Source of the DNA: Billgrantia montanilacus
Lineage (GTDB): Bacteria; Pseudomonadota; Gammaproteobacteria; Pseudomonadales; Halomonadaceae
Reading direction: 5' to 3'
NCBI RefSeq assembly: GCF_003336675.1
Contig: NZ_QPII01000016.1
Span: 52,368 to 116,367, forward strand
DNA length: 64,000 nucleotides
The notes below the pieces were generated by a model. That model had not been told where the DNA came from and made no database searches. It saw nothing but the letters and a program-made list of their open reading frames with translations. This document shows, piece after piece, positions 26,749-38,364 of the stretch. Within the stretch, counting starts at the first letter, position 1; each line of letters begins with the position of its first letter. The translations under genes were made by a program, and so were the position numbers.

Positions 26749-28566
26749 CTAGTCATTCACCTTGAGAACGGCCAGGAAAGCATCCTGGGGAATTTCCACC
26801 CGACCGACCTGTTTCATGCGCTTCTTGCCCGCCTTCTGCTTCTCCAGCAGCTTCTTCTTGCGCGAGACGTCGCCGCCGTAGCACTTGGCGGTGACGTTCT
26901 TGCGCAGCGCCTTGACGGTGGAGCGCGCCACTACCTGGCCACCGATGGCTGCCTGGATCGCCACGTCGAACATCTGACGAGGGATCAGCTCCTTCATCTT
27001 TTCCACCAGTAGTCGCCCGCGACCATGGGCATGGTCGCGATGGATGATGACAGCCAGTGCATCGACCTTGTCGCCATTGATCAGCACGTCAAGGCGCACC
27101 AGTTTGGCGGCCTGGAAGCGTTCGAAGCTGTAGTCCAGGGAGGCATAGCCCTTGGAAATGGATTTCAATCGATCGAAGAAGTCCATCACCACCTCGCTCA
27201 TGGGCAACTCATAAACCAGCTGGATCTGACTGCCCAGGAACTGCATGTCACGCTGAGTGCCGCGGCGATTCTCGCACTCCATGATCACGTTGCCGACGAA
27301 CTCCTGGGGCACCAGAATACTGGCCCGCACAATGGGCTCGCGCATCTCCTCGACATCGGCCATGTCTGGCAGCTTGGAGGGGTTGGAGACGTACTTGAGG
27401 TCACCATTCTTCATCGCCAGCTCATAGACCACGGTGGGCGCCGTGGTGAGCAGATCCAGGTTGTATTCACGCTCGAGGCGCTCCTGGACGATCTCCATGT
27501 GCAGGGTGCCGAGGAATCCGACACGAAAACCGAAGCCCAGGGCATCGGAGTTCTCGGGCTCGTACTCCAGCGAGGCATCATTGAGCGCCAGCTTTTCCAG
27601 CGCGTCGCGGAAGTCCTCGTAGTCGTCGGCCCCCACCGGAAACATGCCGGCATAGACCTGCGGCTTGACCTTCTGGAAGCCCGGCAGGCGTTCCACGTCC
27701 GGGGTCTTGGCATGGGTGATGGTATCCCCCACCGGCGCACCCTGAATCTCCTTGATCCCGGCCACCACGAAGCCGACCTCGCCGGCGCGCAGGATGCCGG
27801 TCTCCTTGCGCAGGGGGGTGAATATCCCCACTTCGTTGGCCTGCCAGTCACGGCCAGTGGACTTGATGCGGATCTTCTGGCCCTTCTTGAGGGTGCCGTC
27901 GAAGACCCGAACCAATGAGACGACGCCCAGGTAATTGTCGAACCAGGAATCGATGATCAGCGCCTGCAGCGGTGCCTCCCGGTCGCCCTTGGGCGGCGGA
28001 ATGTCACGTACCAGGCGCTCGAGCAACCCGTCGATCCCCAGGCCGCTCTTGGCCGAGACCTGGCAGGCATCGGTGGCATCGAGACCGATGATCTCCTCGA
28101 TCTCATGGGCCACCTTGTCGGGGTCGGCCTGAGGCAGATCCATCTTGTTGAGGACCGGCAACACCTCGAGACCCTGCTCGATAGCGGTGTAGCAGTTCGC
28201 CACCGACTGCGCCTCGACGCCCTGAGCCGCGTCGACCACCAGCAGCGCGCCCTCGCAGGCGTAGAGCGAGCGCGACACCTCATAGGAAAAATCCACGTGC
28301 CCGGGGGTGTCGATGAAGTTCAGCTGATAGGTATTTCCGTCATCGGCCTGGTAGTCAAGCGTCACCGACTGAGCCTTGATGGTAATGCCTCGCTCACGCT
28401 CGAGATCCATCGAGTCGAGCACCTGCTCCTTGAGTTCACGCTCGGTGAGTCCGCCGCAGCTCTGGATCAGGCGATCTGCCAGGGTCGACTTGCCATGGTC
28501 AATGTGGGCGATGATGGAGAAATTCCGAATATACTTCAGCTTTTCGTTGCTTGCGTCGTTGCTCAT
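26749..28566 (-). CDS. lepA: Elongation factor 4 (LepA)
   Basis: 605 residues (E. coli 599). GTPase motifs [23 protein letters not shown] and NKMDLP, then domains II and III, and the LepA-specific C-terminal domain with [20 protein letters not shown] and the basic [20 protein letters not shown]. It back-translocates or helps ribosome initiation under stress. First gene of the lepA-lepB-rnc-era-recO-pdxJ unit. Confidence 0.98.
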   Translation of the reverse strand: MSNDASNEKLKYIRNFSIIAHIDHGKSTLADRLIQSCGGLTERELKEQVLDSMDLERERGITIKAQSVTLDYQADDGNTYQLNFIDTPGHVDFSYEVSRSLYACEGALLVVDAAQGVEAQSVANCYTAIEQGLEVLPVLNKMDLPQADPDKVAHEIEEIIGLDATDACQVSAKSGLGIDGLLERLVRDIPPPKGDREAPLQALIIDSWFDNYLGVVSLVRVFDGTLKKGQKIRIKSTGRDWQANEVGIFTPLRKETGILRAGEVGFVVAGIKEIQGAPVGDTITHAKTPDVERLPGFQKVKPQVYAGMFPVGADDYEDFRDALEKLALNDASLEYEPENSDALGFGFRVGFLGTLHMEIVQERLEREYNLDLLTTAPTVVYELAMKNGDLKYVSNPSKLPDMADVEEMREPIVRASILVPQEFVGNVIMECENRRGTQRDMQFLGSQIQLVYELPMSEVVMDFFDRLKSISKGYASLDYSFERFQAAKLVRLDVLINGDKVDALAVIIHRDHAHGRGRLLVEKMKELIPRQMFDVAIQAAIGGQVVARSTVKALRKNVTAKCYGGDVSRKKKLLEKQKAGKKRMKQVGRVEIPQDAFLAVLKVND

Positions 28567-28777
28567 CTAGCCCAGTCCGGTGTTCGTCACGTGCGCGGAG
28601 GCGGCCGGTTTTGCCGCGCCCCGTTCACGTCGAATGAATTCAATGGCGGGTATTGTACCGGCATGGCGGGGGGTTGGACAGCGCAGCCGTCGGCCACTCC
28701 CGCGAACGAAGGCGCCCCTCACCGTGAGATGAGAGGCGCCTCGAGGAGACAAGCGGGCTCATCGGCTCCGCGCAGGA
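28567..28777. other. Intergenic region between mucD and lepA
   Basis: 211 bases. It should hold the lepA promoter. A hairpin (GGCGCC with CTC/GAG inner pairing) spans 28711-28740 just after the mucD stop on the minus strand; it has no T-run, so it may be a weak or Rho-assisted terminator. Nothing else is recognisable. Confidence 0.45.
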
Positions 28778-30211
28778 TCAATCCTCACCCAGTCTCAGAG
28801 CGACGAACAGCGAGCGCCCTTCGCGGTAGAGACGTACCGGAACGGCACGATCCGTCGGCAGTTCCTTGACCAGTTCCAGCAGCTGGGAGCCACTATCCAC
28901 GGCGTGATGGTCGATACTGACGATGACATCTCCCCGACGAATACCCGCCCGCGCAGCCGCTCCTTGAGGGTCGACCTCACGCACTACCACGCCGGCCTCG
29001 ACCCCCAGGCGCTCGCGCTCGGTCTCATCGAGCTCGCCGACTGCGATACCCAGGCGAGCCTGAGCACTCTGTTCGTCACGGGCCTCGGCACGCGGTTCAT
29101 CGCTGTCCGGCCAGTCGCCGATGGTCACGGTGACCTGCTCACGCTGGCCGTCGCGCATGAGGGTCAACTCCGCCTCGTTGCCCGGCGAGACGCGGCCGAT
29201 CAGGCGCGGCAGATTGCGCGAGCGCTCGACTTCCTCACCGTCGACCTCGAGAATGATGTCGCCGGCCCGCACGCCTCCGTCGGCTGCCGGCCCTTCCGGG
29301 TCGAGATCGGCGACCAGAGCACCACTCGCACTCTCCATGCCGAACGATTCGGCCAGATCCCGCGAGACCGGCTGGATCATCACGCCGAGCCAGCCACGAC
29401 GCACACGCCCGTCATCACGTAGCTGGCTGGCCACATCCATCGCAACGTTGATGGGTATGGCAAAGGAGAGCCCCATGAAACCGCCACTACGCGTGAAAAT
29501 CTGAGCATTGATCCCCACGACTTCGCCGTCAAGGTTGAACAAAGGACCGCCCGAGTTACCCGGGTTGATGGCAACATCGGTCTGGATGAAAGGTACGTAG
29601 GCATCCCGCGGCAGGGTGCGGTTGATGGCACTGATGATGCCGGCGGTCACCGAGTGGTCGAAGCCGAAGGGGGAACCGATAGCCGCTACCCACTGGCCCA
29701 CCCTGAGCGTATCGGAGTCGCCGGTCGGCAGGGTCGGCAGGCCCTCGGCATCCACCTTCAGCACCGCAACATCGGTCTGCGGGTCGGAGCCAATCAATTC
29801 GGCCGCCATTTCGCGACGATCGGCCAACCGAACCAGTATCTCATCGGCGCCCTCGACCACGTGGGCATTGGTCAGGACGTAGCCGTCAGAGCTGATGATA
29901 AAACCGGAGCCCAGCGACTGGCGCTCCTGTCCCTGCCCTGGGCCGGGGCCTGGTACGGGTCCGCCCGGCCCACCCGGAAAACGATCGCCGAAGAAGTGTC
30001 GGAAGATATCAGGAATCTCCGGCCCCCCGAATCCCTGGAAGGGATCGCGCCGCTCCACCACCCGGGTCGAAGAGATGTTGACCACCGCGGGAGCGGCCTG
30101 CTCGACCAGGTTGGCGAAGTCGGGAAGATCGCGGGCAAGAGCCGCTTGCCAGGGAAGCAGCAGGGCCAGCAGTAGTGCCCACAATGAAAAGGAACGGATC
30201 ATTGGTCTCAT
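28778..30211 (-). CDS. mucD: Periplasmic DegP/MucD-type serine protease
   Basis: 477 residues. A signal peptide (1-26, ending QAALA) leads into a trypsin-like domain with the triad His (VLTNAHVVEG), Asp (DPQTDVAVLKVD) and Ser (NPGNSGGPLF), then two PDZ domains (RRGWLGVMIQP ... GDIILEVDG, and ARLGIAVGEL ... GDVIVSIDHHAVDSG). A glycine/proline-rich insert (PGGPGGPVPGPGPGQGQ) lies in the LA-loop position. It degrades misfolded envelope proteins and restrains AlgU activation. ATG 30211 follows AGGAG; downstream of mucB in the algU operon. Confidence 0.94.
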   Translation of the reverse strand: MRPMIRSFSLWALLLALLLPWQAALARDLPDFANLVEQAAPAVVNISSTRVVERRDPFQGFGGPEIPDIFRHFFGDRFPGGPGGPVPGPGPGQGQERQSLGSGFIISSDGYVLTNAHVVEGADEILVRLADRREMAAELIGSDPQTDVAVLKVDAEGLPTLPTGDSDTLRVGQWVAAIGSPFGFDHSVTAGIISAINRTLPRDAYVPFIQTDVAINPGNSGGPLFNLDGEVVGINAQIFTRSGGFMGLSFAIPINVAMDVASQLRDDGRVRRGWLGVMIQPVSRDLAESFGMESASGALVADLDPEGPAADGGVRAGDIILEVDGEEVERSRNLPRLIGRVSPGNEAELTLMRDGQREQVTVTIGDWPDSDEPRAEARDEQSAQARLGIAVGELDETERERLGVEAGVVVREVDPQGAAARAGIRRGDVIVSIDHHAVDSGSQLLELVKELPTDRAVPVRLYREGRSLFVALRLGED

Positions 30212-30280
30212 GAAAAACTCCTGCGTCATTGCGTACGTTTCACATGTCGGCGGTTACGCCATCATTCGGCTGTTGCCCGC

Positions 30281-31279
30281 TCACTCGTCACTGGAAACAT
30301 CCTTCCAGGTCAAGCCGTCCGCGACCTGGGCCAGTACGCGGGGTGGCAGCTCGCCCATCACCACTACCTGTATCGGCCCGTCCTCCACTGTCAGGTGGCG
30401 CACGATGGCCAGCGAAATGCCCAGCCGATGCAGACCGGGTATCAGCCGTTCCCGCCCCTCCTCGATCGGTTCGACGAACAGGCTGAGCGTAGAAAGGCCA
30501 TCACTATAGATGCGGTGCCCGACGGCCTCGCCATGTCGCTCGCTACGGGTATCCACGGGCTGGGCGATGAACCCATCCGGCAGCCATTCGGGGCGCCAGG
30601 GGTGCTGAGGCTGGGAGCGAAGATCGTCGAGGAAGACGCTACCCTCATGCAGTTGCGGCTCCTGGAGTTCGGTAATCTGGAAGGTTTCGACCACTCGACC
30701 GCGATCATCGAGCAGTTCACGCTTCAACGGCAGCGCCGTGCGGGAATCGAGCCAGAGGCGTTGCCCGAATCGCAATCCATCGAGGGGTTCAATGTCCAGG
30801 CGCACGGCAGAACGATTGGCGATCCTCTCGTCGTTCCCCAGGCCAAGCCGATAAAACTGGTCGAGATGCCTGGCGACGCCGGCCGGCGAGGCGGCTACGT
30901 CGTCGTCACTGTCTGACCAGCCCAGTCGACCGATGCGTCCACGGCGCTCGAAGACGACCTGAGGACCATCGAGAAAGCGTGCCACTTCCCGTTCGACCCC
31001 ATCCTGGATATCGTGGGAAAGCGCCAGCGTCCTGACACCATCGATGCCGATACGCACGGCCCTCGCCTGGAAGATATAACAGTGGTTGGCCCAAAGGCTG
31101 CGCTCAAACCAGTCGCTCGCTGTCTCCGGGGCTTCCCAATCGGATAGCTGGCGACAGTCGAATCCCTCGTTCGACGTCTCGGTGCCACGCGGGGTGTCGG
31201 CCGCCAACGGCAGAGCCACGCCTAGGCAGGCGATGCCGCAGAATACTGCCAGGCGACGCAGGGTGCGCCCGGCTCTCAT
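30281..31279 (-). CDS. mucB: Periplasmic anti-sigma modulator MucB/RseB
   Basis: 332 residues. Signal peptide about 1-26 (ending ALPLAA), an N-terminal LolA-like half (SLWANHCYIFQA to RLGLG) and a C-terminal half with PQHPWRPEWLPDGF, the usual RseB hinge pattern. It binds MucA in the periplasm and blocks its cleavage until lipopolysaccharide or lipid signals release it. Its ATG shares one base with the mucA stop (TGATG), so the two are translationally coupled. No mucC follows. Confidence 0.92.
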   Translation of the reverse strand: MRAGRTLRRLAVFCGIACLGVALPLAADTPRGTETSNEGFDCRQLSDWEAPETASDWFERSLWANHCYIFQARAVRIGIDGVRTLALSHDIQDGVEREVARFLDGPQVVFERRGRIGRLGWSDSDDDVAASPAGVARHLDQFYRLGLGNDERIANRSAVRLDIEPLDGLRFGQRLWLDSRTALPLKRELLDDRGRVVETFQITELQEPQLHEGSVFLDDLRSQPQHPWRPEWLPDGFIAQPVDTRSERHGEAVGHRIYSDGLSTLSLFVEPIEEGRERLIPGLHRLGISLAIVRHLTVEDGPIQVVVMGELPPRVLAQVADGLTWKDVSSDE

Positions 31280-31965
31280 CAGCGCTGCCCCAGCGTCTCA
31301 CTACCGGAAGCGCGCAACAGCGGCATCCAGACATCGCCACTACGATAGGCGGCACCCTCTGAGTGTCGATCAAGGTAGGACTGCAACAGCCTCGCCTGCT
31401 CCTGATCGGAACTCGGGGCCTGTCGCGACTGCGGCGACATGAAGAGGGGGTTATCGAAGCTGGCCCCCACGGGCATGATACCGGCCTGCCCACCGGCGGA
31501 CGCCGGCGAGAACAGTGGAGAACCCTGCCCGCCCGCCGGGGAGGCAATGCTTCGCTGCGGTTGCTCCGAAGCGGAACGGGTCTCGGTCCCGGCAACCGGG
31601 GAGTCGCCGGTACGGGCAAAGTCGCTGCCGCTGTAGAACTGCACCCCGGTGATCACCATCAGCGAGACGGCAGCCGCAATGCCGGCACCACGAGCCAGGG
31701 AGGGAGAGCGTCGCGACGCCACGGGCGTCGTTTCGAGAGCCGGTGCCGGTTCATCCTCGAGGCGGGCCATGATGCCGGCCGAAAGATCCTTGCTGACATC
31801 GATGTCATGATCCCGCCGCATCAGGCTACGCATCAAGTGATAGCGTCGCCAGGCATCCGCCGCATCAGGGTCGTCCTCCAGGGACTTAAGCACCCGACGG
31901 AGCTCGAGATCATCACCTTCGTTGTCCATCAGGGCAGAAAGCGATTCCCGTGCGTTCTGACTCAT
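31279..31965 (-). CDS. mucA: Anti-sigma factor MucA/RseA
   Basis: 228 residues. The cytoplasmic anti-sigma domain opens with MSQNARESLSALMDNEGDD and WRRYHLMRSLMRRD, which clamps AlgU; one membrane helix lies near residue 95-112 (GAGIAAAVSLMVITGVQF); the periplasmic part is rich in Ser, Gly, Ala and Gln and ends near DRHSEGAAYRSG, a MucB-binding style tail. It is longer than P. aeruginosa MucA (194). ATG 31965 used; an in-frame GTG six bases earlier is possible. Confidence 0.93.
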   Translation of the reverse strand: MSQNARESLSALMDNEGDDLELRRVLKSLEDDPDAADAWRRYHLMRSLMRRDHDIDVSKDLSAGIMARLEDEPAPALETTPVASRRSPSLARGAGIAAAVSLMVITGVQFYSGSDFARTGDSPVAGTETRSASEQPQRSIASPAGGQGSPLFSPASAGGQAGIMPVGASFDNPLFMSPQSRQAPSSDQEQARLLQSYLDRHSEGAAYRSGDVWMPLLRASGSETLGQR

Positions 31966-32015
31966 TCTCACACCCCCACGCTGTCAAGGCACCCTGCCTT
32001 GCATCAAATGAAATC

Positions 32016-32062
32016 CGGTATTTCCTGTCACACGCTGCTGTCACACATTACCGGAAATACCG
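32016..32062. repeat. Inverted repeat with paired TGTCACAC in the algU-mucA spacer
   Basis: CGGTATTTCC (32016-32025) and GGAAATACCG (32053-32062) form 10-bp arms; inside lie two direct copies of TGTCACAC (32026-32033 and 32039-32046). It occupies the 224-base gap between algU and mucA, longer than usual for this operon. It could be an operator, an attenuator stem or a processing site setting the sigma/anti-sigma ratio; role is inferred from place only. Confidence 0.5.
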
Positions 32063-32189
32063 ACCCGCCCACGTACTCGTGCAAGCGTTGTAACGTAACA
32101 ATCACTGCTTCTGACGCCGCTAGCGCCAGACAGTTCAGCGCCAGCGCAAAATCCTTCGATTTTTCTCACTCGGCCTTCACTCACCCCTT

Positions 32190-32795
32190 TCACTCAATCA
32201 TCGATTCCCGGGTCCGCGCCGTGGTGACGAGCGGCTGGATATGCTGGTCGACCGCCTCGCGGGCACGAAAGATACGCGACCGCACCGTCCCCACCGGACA
32301 CTGCATGATATTGGCAATGTCCTCATAGGAGAGCCCGTCCAGCTCTCGCAGGGTTATCGCTGTGCGCAGGTCATCGGGCAGATTCTCGATGGCTTCGAAG
32401 ACCGCGGACTCGAGCTGGTCCCTCGCCAGGGACGCTTCCGGGGTTTCGGTATCGGCGAGGCGACCGCTATGATCGAGAATCTCGGCATCGACGATGTCGA
32501 GATCACTACCCGGAGGTCGCCGCCCCTTTGACACAAGGTGATTCTTGGCGGTATTGATGGCGATGCGATACATCCAGGTATAGAAGGCGCTCTCCGCGCG
32601 AAACTTGCCCAGCGCCCGGTACGCCTTGATGAAGGCCTCCTGCGCCACATCCTGCACTTCGCTGTGATCCTGTACGTAGCGCCCGATCAGCCCGATGATC
32701 TTGTGCTGATATTTCCTTACCAGCAGGTCGAACGCACGATTGTCACCCTGCTGGGCGCGTTCCACGAGTTGCTGGTCGGTTTCTCGGCTGCCCAT
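32190..32795 (-). CDS. algU: Extracytoplasmic sigma factor AlgU/RpoE
   Basis: 201 residues. Region 2 is seen in QLVERAQQGDNRAFDLLVRKYQ and HSEVQDVAQEAFIKAYRAL with the -10 contact segment FYTWMYRIAINTAKNHL; region 4 in LPDDLRTAITLRELDGLSYEDIA and MQCPVGTVRSRIFRARE. This is the RpoE group that drives the envelope-stress and exopolysaccharide response. Followed by its regulators mucA, mucB and mucD. ATG 32795 has a GGAGG-type site seven bases upstream, itself within a small hairpin. Confidence 0.97.
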   Translation of the reverse strand: MGSRETDQQLVERAQQGDNRAFDLLVRKYQHKIIGLIGRYVQDHSEVQDVAQEAFIKAYRALGKFRAESAFYTWMYRIAINTAKNHLVSKGRRPPGSDLDIVDAEILDHSGRLADTETPEASLARDQLESAVFEAIENLPDDLRTAITLRELDGLSYEDIANIMQCPVGTVRSRIFRAREAVDQHIQPLVTTARTRESMIE

Positions 32796-33096
32796 TCATG
32801 CCCCTCCCGACCGGGAGAGAGCCTGCTGACTGGCGGTGAAGCGAAACGTCGTGCTGGATTCTGCATGCATGGTGTAAACCTGGTGCCTGTTGGCAGCTGA
32901 GTGTCCCTGGAGTATTGCTCCATCGAAACGGCAAGTGTTCCTGTTTATTGGCCGCGCATCAAGCCGGCTGCCATGCGCCGGCACTCAGACAGTCGCCAGA
33001 CGCCGGGGTTCCGGTCACAATTGATATTTTCTCTCTCTGCGGGTGTATAGTAGATCATCCTCCCAGCCTTCAACGCATCACGATACAGGTAGCGAA
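32796..33096. other. Divergent promoter region between algU and DAHP synthase
   Basis: 301 bases. On the minus strand CTCCCGGTCGGGAG (32804-32817) folds into a five-pair hairpin that covers the algU ribosome site. I could not find a clear GAACTT/TCTGA AlgU-type promoter; GGAAC at about 32939-32944 on the minus strand is the nearest match and lacks a fitting -10. A sigma-70-like pair for the plus-strand gene is listed separately. No small gene is evident. Confidence 0.45.
33021..33051 (+). promoter_or_regulatory. Possible sigma-70 promoter of DAHP synthase gene
   Basis: TTGATA (33021-33026) and TATAGT (33046-33051) resemble -35 and -10 boxes, but the 19-base spacer is longer than the optimum. 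The -10 lies 45 bases before the ATG. Confidence 0.35.
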
Positions 33097-34173
33097 ATGT
33101 CAGATCAGCAGGTCAGCAACCTCAACGTTCTTTCGCAGGACGTTCTGATCACCCCCGAGGCCCTCAAGAACGAAATACCGCTCGGTGAAGCCGCCGAAAG
33201 GACGGTCATCGAGGGGCGTCGGACCATCCAGAACATTCTCGATGGTACCGACCCCAGGCTGCTGGTAGTGATCGGCCCCTGCTCGATACACGACGTCGAT
33301 GCCGCCCTGGATTATGCACGTCGCCTGCGCCGTTTGGCCGATGAGGTGAAGGACAGCCTCTATGTGGTGATGCGCGTCTACTTCGAGAAACCCCGCACCA
33401 CTGTTGGCTGGAAAGGCCTGATCAACGATCCGCACCTCAATGGTTCGTTCGAGATCGAGGAAGGGCTGCACATCGCTCGCAAGCTGCTGGTGGAGCTTTC
33501 GGAACTCGGCCTGCCGCTGGCCACCGAGGCGCTGGACCCGATCTCGCCCCAGTATCTGCAGGATTGCATCAGCTGGTCGGCGATCGGGGCACGCACCACC
33601 GAATCCCAGACTCACCGCGAGATGTCCTCCGGCCTGTCGAGCCCCGTCGGTTTCAAGAACGGCACCGACGGCAGCCTTGATGTGGCCGTCAATGCGCTGC
33701 AATCGGTGGCACACCCGCATAATTTCCTCGGCATCAACCAGAGCGGCCAGGTGTCGATCATCCGCACCCGCGGCAATGCCTATGCCCACGTGGTGCTGCG
33801 CGGCGGCAACGGCAAGCCCAACTACGACAGCGTCAGCGTCGCGCTGGCTGAGCAGGAGCTGCGCAAGGCCGGCATCAAGCCCAACATCATGATCGACTGC
33901 TCCCACGCCAACTCCAACAAGGACGCTGCGCTGCAGCCCCTCGTCATGGAGAACGTCACCAACCAGATCCTCGAGGGCAACCGTTCTATCATGGGCCTGA
34001 TGGTGGAGTCTCATATCGGCTGGGGCAGTCAGAAGATTCTCGACGATCTCAGCCAGATGCAGTACGGCGTCTCGGTGACCGACGCCTGTATCGACTGGGA
34101 AACCACCGAGGAGGCCATGACCCGCATGGCCACGAAACTGAAGCCGGCCCTCGCCTCCCGTGGCGACGCCTGA
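33097..34173 (+). CDS. 3-deoxy-7-phosphoheptulonate (DAHP) synthase, class I
   Basis: 358 residues, the size of AroF/AroG/AroH. Hallmarks are VVIGPCSIHD, MRVYFEKPRTTVGWKGLIND, SWSAIGARTTESQTHRE, GFKNGTDG and IMIDCSHANSNKD, which supply PEP, erythrose-4-phosphate and metal ligands. It makes DAHP, first step of the shikimate pathway. The N-terminal extension is of the feedback-regulated type, but I cannot say from sequence alone which aromatic amino acid inhibits it. ATG 33097 begins the conserved MSDQQ...; an upstream in-frame start is not needed. Confidence 0.95.
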   Translation: MSDQQVSNLNVLSQDVLITPEALKNEIPLGEAAERTVIEGRRTIQNILDGTDPRLLVVIGPCSIHDVDAALDYARRLRRLADEVKDSLYVVMRVYFEKPRTTVGWKGLINDPHLNGSFEIEEGLHIARKLLVELSELGLPLATEALDPISPQYLQDCISWSAIGARTTESQTHREMSSGLSSPVGFKNGTDGSLDVAVNALQSVAHPHNFLGINQSGQVSIIRTRGNAYAHVVLRGGNGKPNYDSVSVALAEQELRKAGIKPNIMIDCSHANSNKDAALQPLVMENVTNQILEGNRSIMGLMVESHIGWGSQKILDDLSQMQYGVSVTDACIDWETTEEAMTRMATKLKPALASRGDA

Positions 34174-34196
34174 CCCCACGGCGTGACTATCGATTG

Positions 34197-34228
34197 CATC
34201 AGGCCCGCCTAACACGGCGGGCCTGATG
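34197..34228. terminator. Bidirectional stem-loop between DAHP synthase and dinG
   Basis: A perfect 13-bp stem (CATCAGGCCCGCC / GGCGGGCCTGATG) with a six-base loop between two converging genes. There is no long T-run on either side, so termination strength is uncertain. Confidence 0.7.
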
Positions 34229-34276
34229 TGTGGGTACCTCACTCGACCTCTAGCACGCTCCCTCTACACGCCTCTT

Positions 34277-36427
<2,151 letters not shown>

Positions 36428-36515
36428 GGCCTCACTCTCTAGAGAACTTTGAGGGAATGGCTTGAGCCCATCGGCCCTTCAGCGACTGCCTGGGAAACGC
36501 CTAGCGGTGGCGGCG

Positions 36516-36630
36516 GCTTCGGCGCCGTCGACAGGTTTACGAGGAGGCGCTGTAAACCCTTCCCTGGGCGCTACTTTTGCCATCCCTGGCAAAAGACCTC
36601 CTCTTCAACCTGTCCCCGGCTGCCTCGCGG
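36516..36630. repeat. Palindromic intergenic element before dinG
   Basis: GACAGGTTTACGAGGAGG (36530-36547) and the complement of GACAGGTTGAAGAGGAGG (36597-36614) form 18-bp arms matching at 15 positions. Nested within are GGTTTAC/GTAAACC and a perfect small hairpin TTTTGCCA-TCCC-TGGCAAAA (36575-36594). Base composition and structure differ from the flanking genes. No coding potential. The form suggests a dispersed repeat or a structured RNA in the gap between rhlB and dinG; copy number cannot be judged from one window. Confidence 0.6.
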
Positions 36631-36643
36631 TAAAAACAAAGCG

Positions 36644-37918
36644 TTACAGCAACCCCTCGGGCGGGTGCTCGCAGGGCAGCTTGCCGTTGATATAGCGCTC
36701 GATCTCGGGCAGCGAGAAGGCATCCTCTTCGCCGACGAAACTGATCGACACCCCGTTGGCACCGGCGCGGCCGGTACGGCCGATACGGTGCACATAGTCT
36801 TCCGGGTCTTCCGGCAGGGTGTAGTTGATCACGTGGCTGACATCCTCGATATGGATGCCGCGGCCCGCCACGTCGGTGGCCACCAGCACCTGGATCTCGC
36901 CTTCACGGAAACTCTCAAGCGTCTTGATGCGCTGATTCTGGGGTACGTCACCGGAGAGCATCGCGGCATTGATGCCAGCTTTTCTGAGCAGCTCGTCGAG
37001 CTTGCGCACCAGGTCGCGACGATTGCCGAAAACCATCACCCGGTCGAAGCTCTCCTGACGCAGCAGGTTGATCAGCAGCCGCTGCTTGTCATCGTCGCTG
37101 ACCATATAGACCCGCTGATCGATGTTGGCGGCGTTTTCCACCGTTACCTCGATCTCGACGTGCGCGGGCTCATGGGTCCACTGGCTGGCCAGATTGAGGA
37201 TATCCGGGGAGAAGGTTGCCGAGAACAGGAAGGTCTGCCGCTCCTCCTTCTTCGGCGTATGCCGGATGATACGCTTGACGTCGGGAATGAAGCCCATCGA
37301 CAACATCCGGTCCGCCTCGTCGAGCACCAGCACCTCGACCTGGGTCAGGTCGACGTCGCGCTTCTCGTGGAAGTCCAGCAGTCGACCAGGGGTCGCCACC
37401 AGGATATCGACCTTGCGCCCCAGCGCATCGCGCTGCTTCTGGTAGTCCATGCCACCAACTACGCTTGCCACGTTGAGCGACGTGAAGCGTGCCAGGGCCT
37501 TGGCATCCTTCTCGATCTGCAGCGCCAGTTCGCGGGTCGGCGCCACGATCAGCGCGCGAGGCGCACCGGTCTTCTGGGCGTTCGGCTCTTCCTCTTCCAG
37601 GAAGTAGGCCATGATCGAGATCAGGAAGGCCGCGGTCTTGCCGGTACCCGTCTGCGCCTTGCCGACCACGTCGCCACCCAGCAGGGTCTGGCTCAGGGCC
37701 TCCGCCTGGATCGGGGTGCAGTACTCGAACCCCAGGGCGTGGATGGCACGCATCAACGGCAGCGGCAGATCGAAGTCGTGAAAGCGCCACTTGCCCGCCT
37801 CGACAGGCACCTGGAACTGGCGAAGATCCCAGTTCGATTGGCGGCGGCGCGGCTTGCGACGACGACGTTTGGGCTTGCGGTTCTCGGCCGGTGCTGTGGT
37901 CTGTTCCGACTCGCTCAT
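36644..37918 (-). CDS. rhlB: DEAD-box RNA helicase RhlB
   Basis: 424 residues. A basic N-terminal tail ([16 protein letters not shown]) precedes the helicase core: [19 protein letters not shown] with the Q motif [52 protein letters not shown], and [10 protein letters not shown]. RhlB unwinds structured RNA for the degradosome. It lacks the long C-terminal basic tail of the enterobacterial protein. Divergent from the small basic gene at 38.1 kb. Confidence 0.92.
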   Translation of the reverse strand: MSESEQTTAPAENRKPKRRRRKPRRRQSNWDLRQFQVPVEAGKWRFHDFDLPLPLMRAIHALGFEYCTPIQAEALSQTLLGGDVVGKAQTGTGKTAAFLISIMAYFLEEEEPNAQKTGAPRALIVAPTRELALQIEKDAKALARFTSLNVASVVGGMDYQKQRDALGRKVDILVATPGRLLDFHEKRDVDLTQVEVLVLDEADRMLSMGFIPDVKRIIRHTPKKEERQTFLFSATFSPDILNLASQWTHEPAHVEIEVTVENAANIDQRVYMVSDDDKQRLLINLLRQESFDRVMVFGNRRDLVRKLDELLRKAGINAAMLSGDVPQNQRIKTLESFREGEIQVLVATDVAGRGIHIEDVSHVINYTLPEDPEDYVHRIGRTGRAGANGVSISFVGEEDAFSLPEIERYINGKLPCEHPPEGLL

Positions 37919-38127
37919 AGGCTATGTGTCTTGTCCGTAGCAATGGATGAAGGAAACACTACACGAATGCCTGCGCGACCGAATCGCCCGTCGATTCGTT
38001 CAGCGTTTCCTGAACTTCGTACAGCCGCATATTGTACCAGCCTATCGCGATGAGGGCGCGCCTGGTGCAATGGACTGATAGAATAACGGTCTATGCCACC
38101 CTTCGACACCCAATGGAGTCCGGCCCG

Positions 38128-38364
38128 ATGACACGCCGCAAGAAGACCCGCTCGCTGGCCGACAAGGTGACAATCCGCACCGGCAAGCGCAAGGATTTCA
38201 AGCAGTGGCGCCACGAGAACCCCGACCAGGTGACCTCGTCGCGCCGCTTTACCCAGAAGAAGCGCCAGCAGCGCAAGCTGCAGGCGGCACGCAAGCAGGC
38301 TCGCCAGGAAACGGGGCAGCCCATTGCCATCCACCCGGAAAACCGCGGGGAGGCGCCGGAGTAA
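38128..38364 (+). CDS. Small basic protein of unknown function
   Basis: 78 residues, strongly basic ([20 protein letters not shown]... with [18 protein letters not shown]), predicted to be helical at its C-terminal half and likely to bind nucleic acid. No family recognised. ATG 38128 follows GGAG at ten bases; its TAA stop shares one base with the xthA ATG (TAATG), so the two genes are translationally coupled, which hints at a DNA- or RNA-related job. Confidence 0.7.
   Translation: MTRRKKTRSLADKVTIRTGKRKDFKQWRHENPDQVTSSRRFTQKKRQQRKLQAARKQARQETGQPIAIHPENRGEAPE

Noticed and set aside
32600..33060. An AlgU-type (GAACTT/TCTGA) autoregulated promoter before algU
   Set aside because: The only GGAAC-like hexamer lacks a -10 partner at 16-17 bases.
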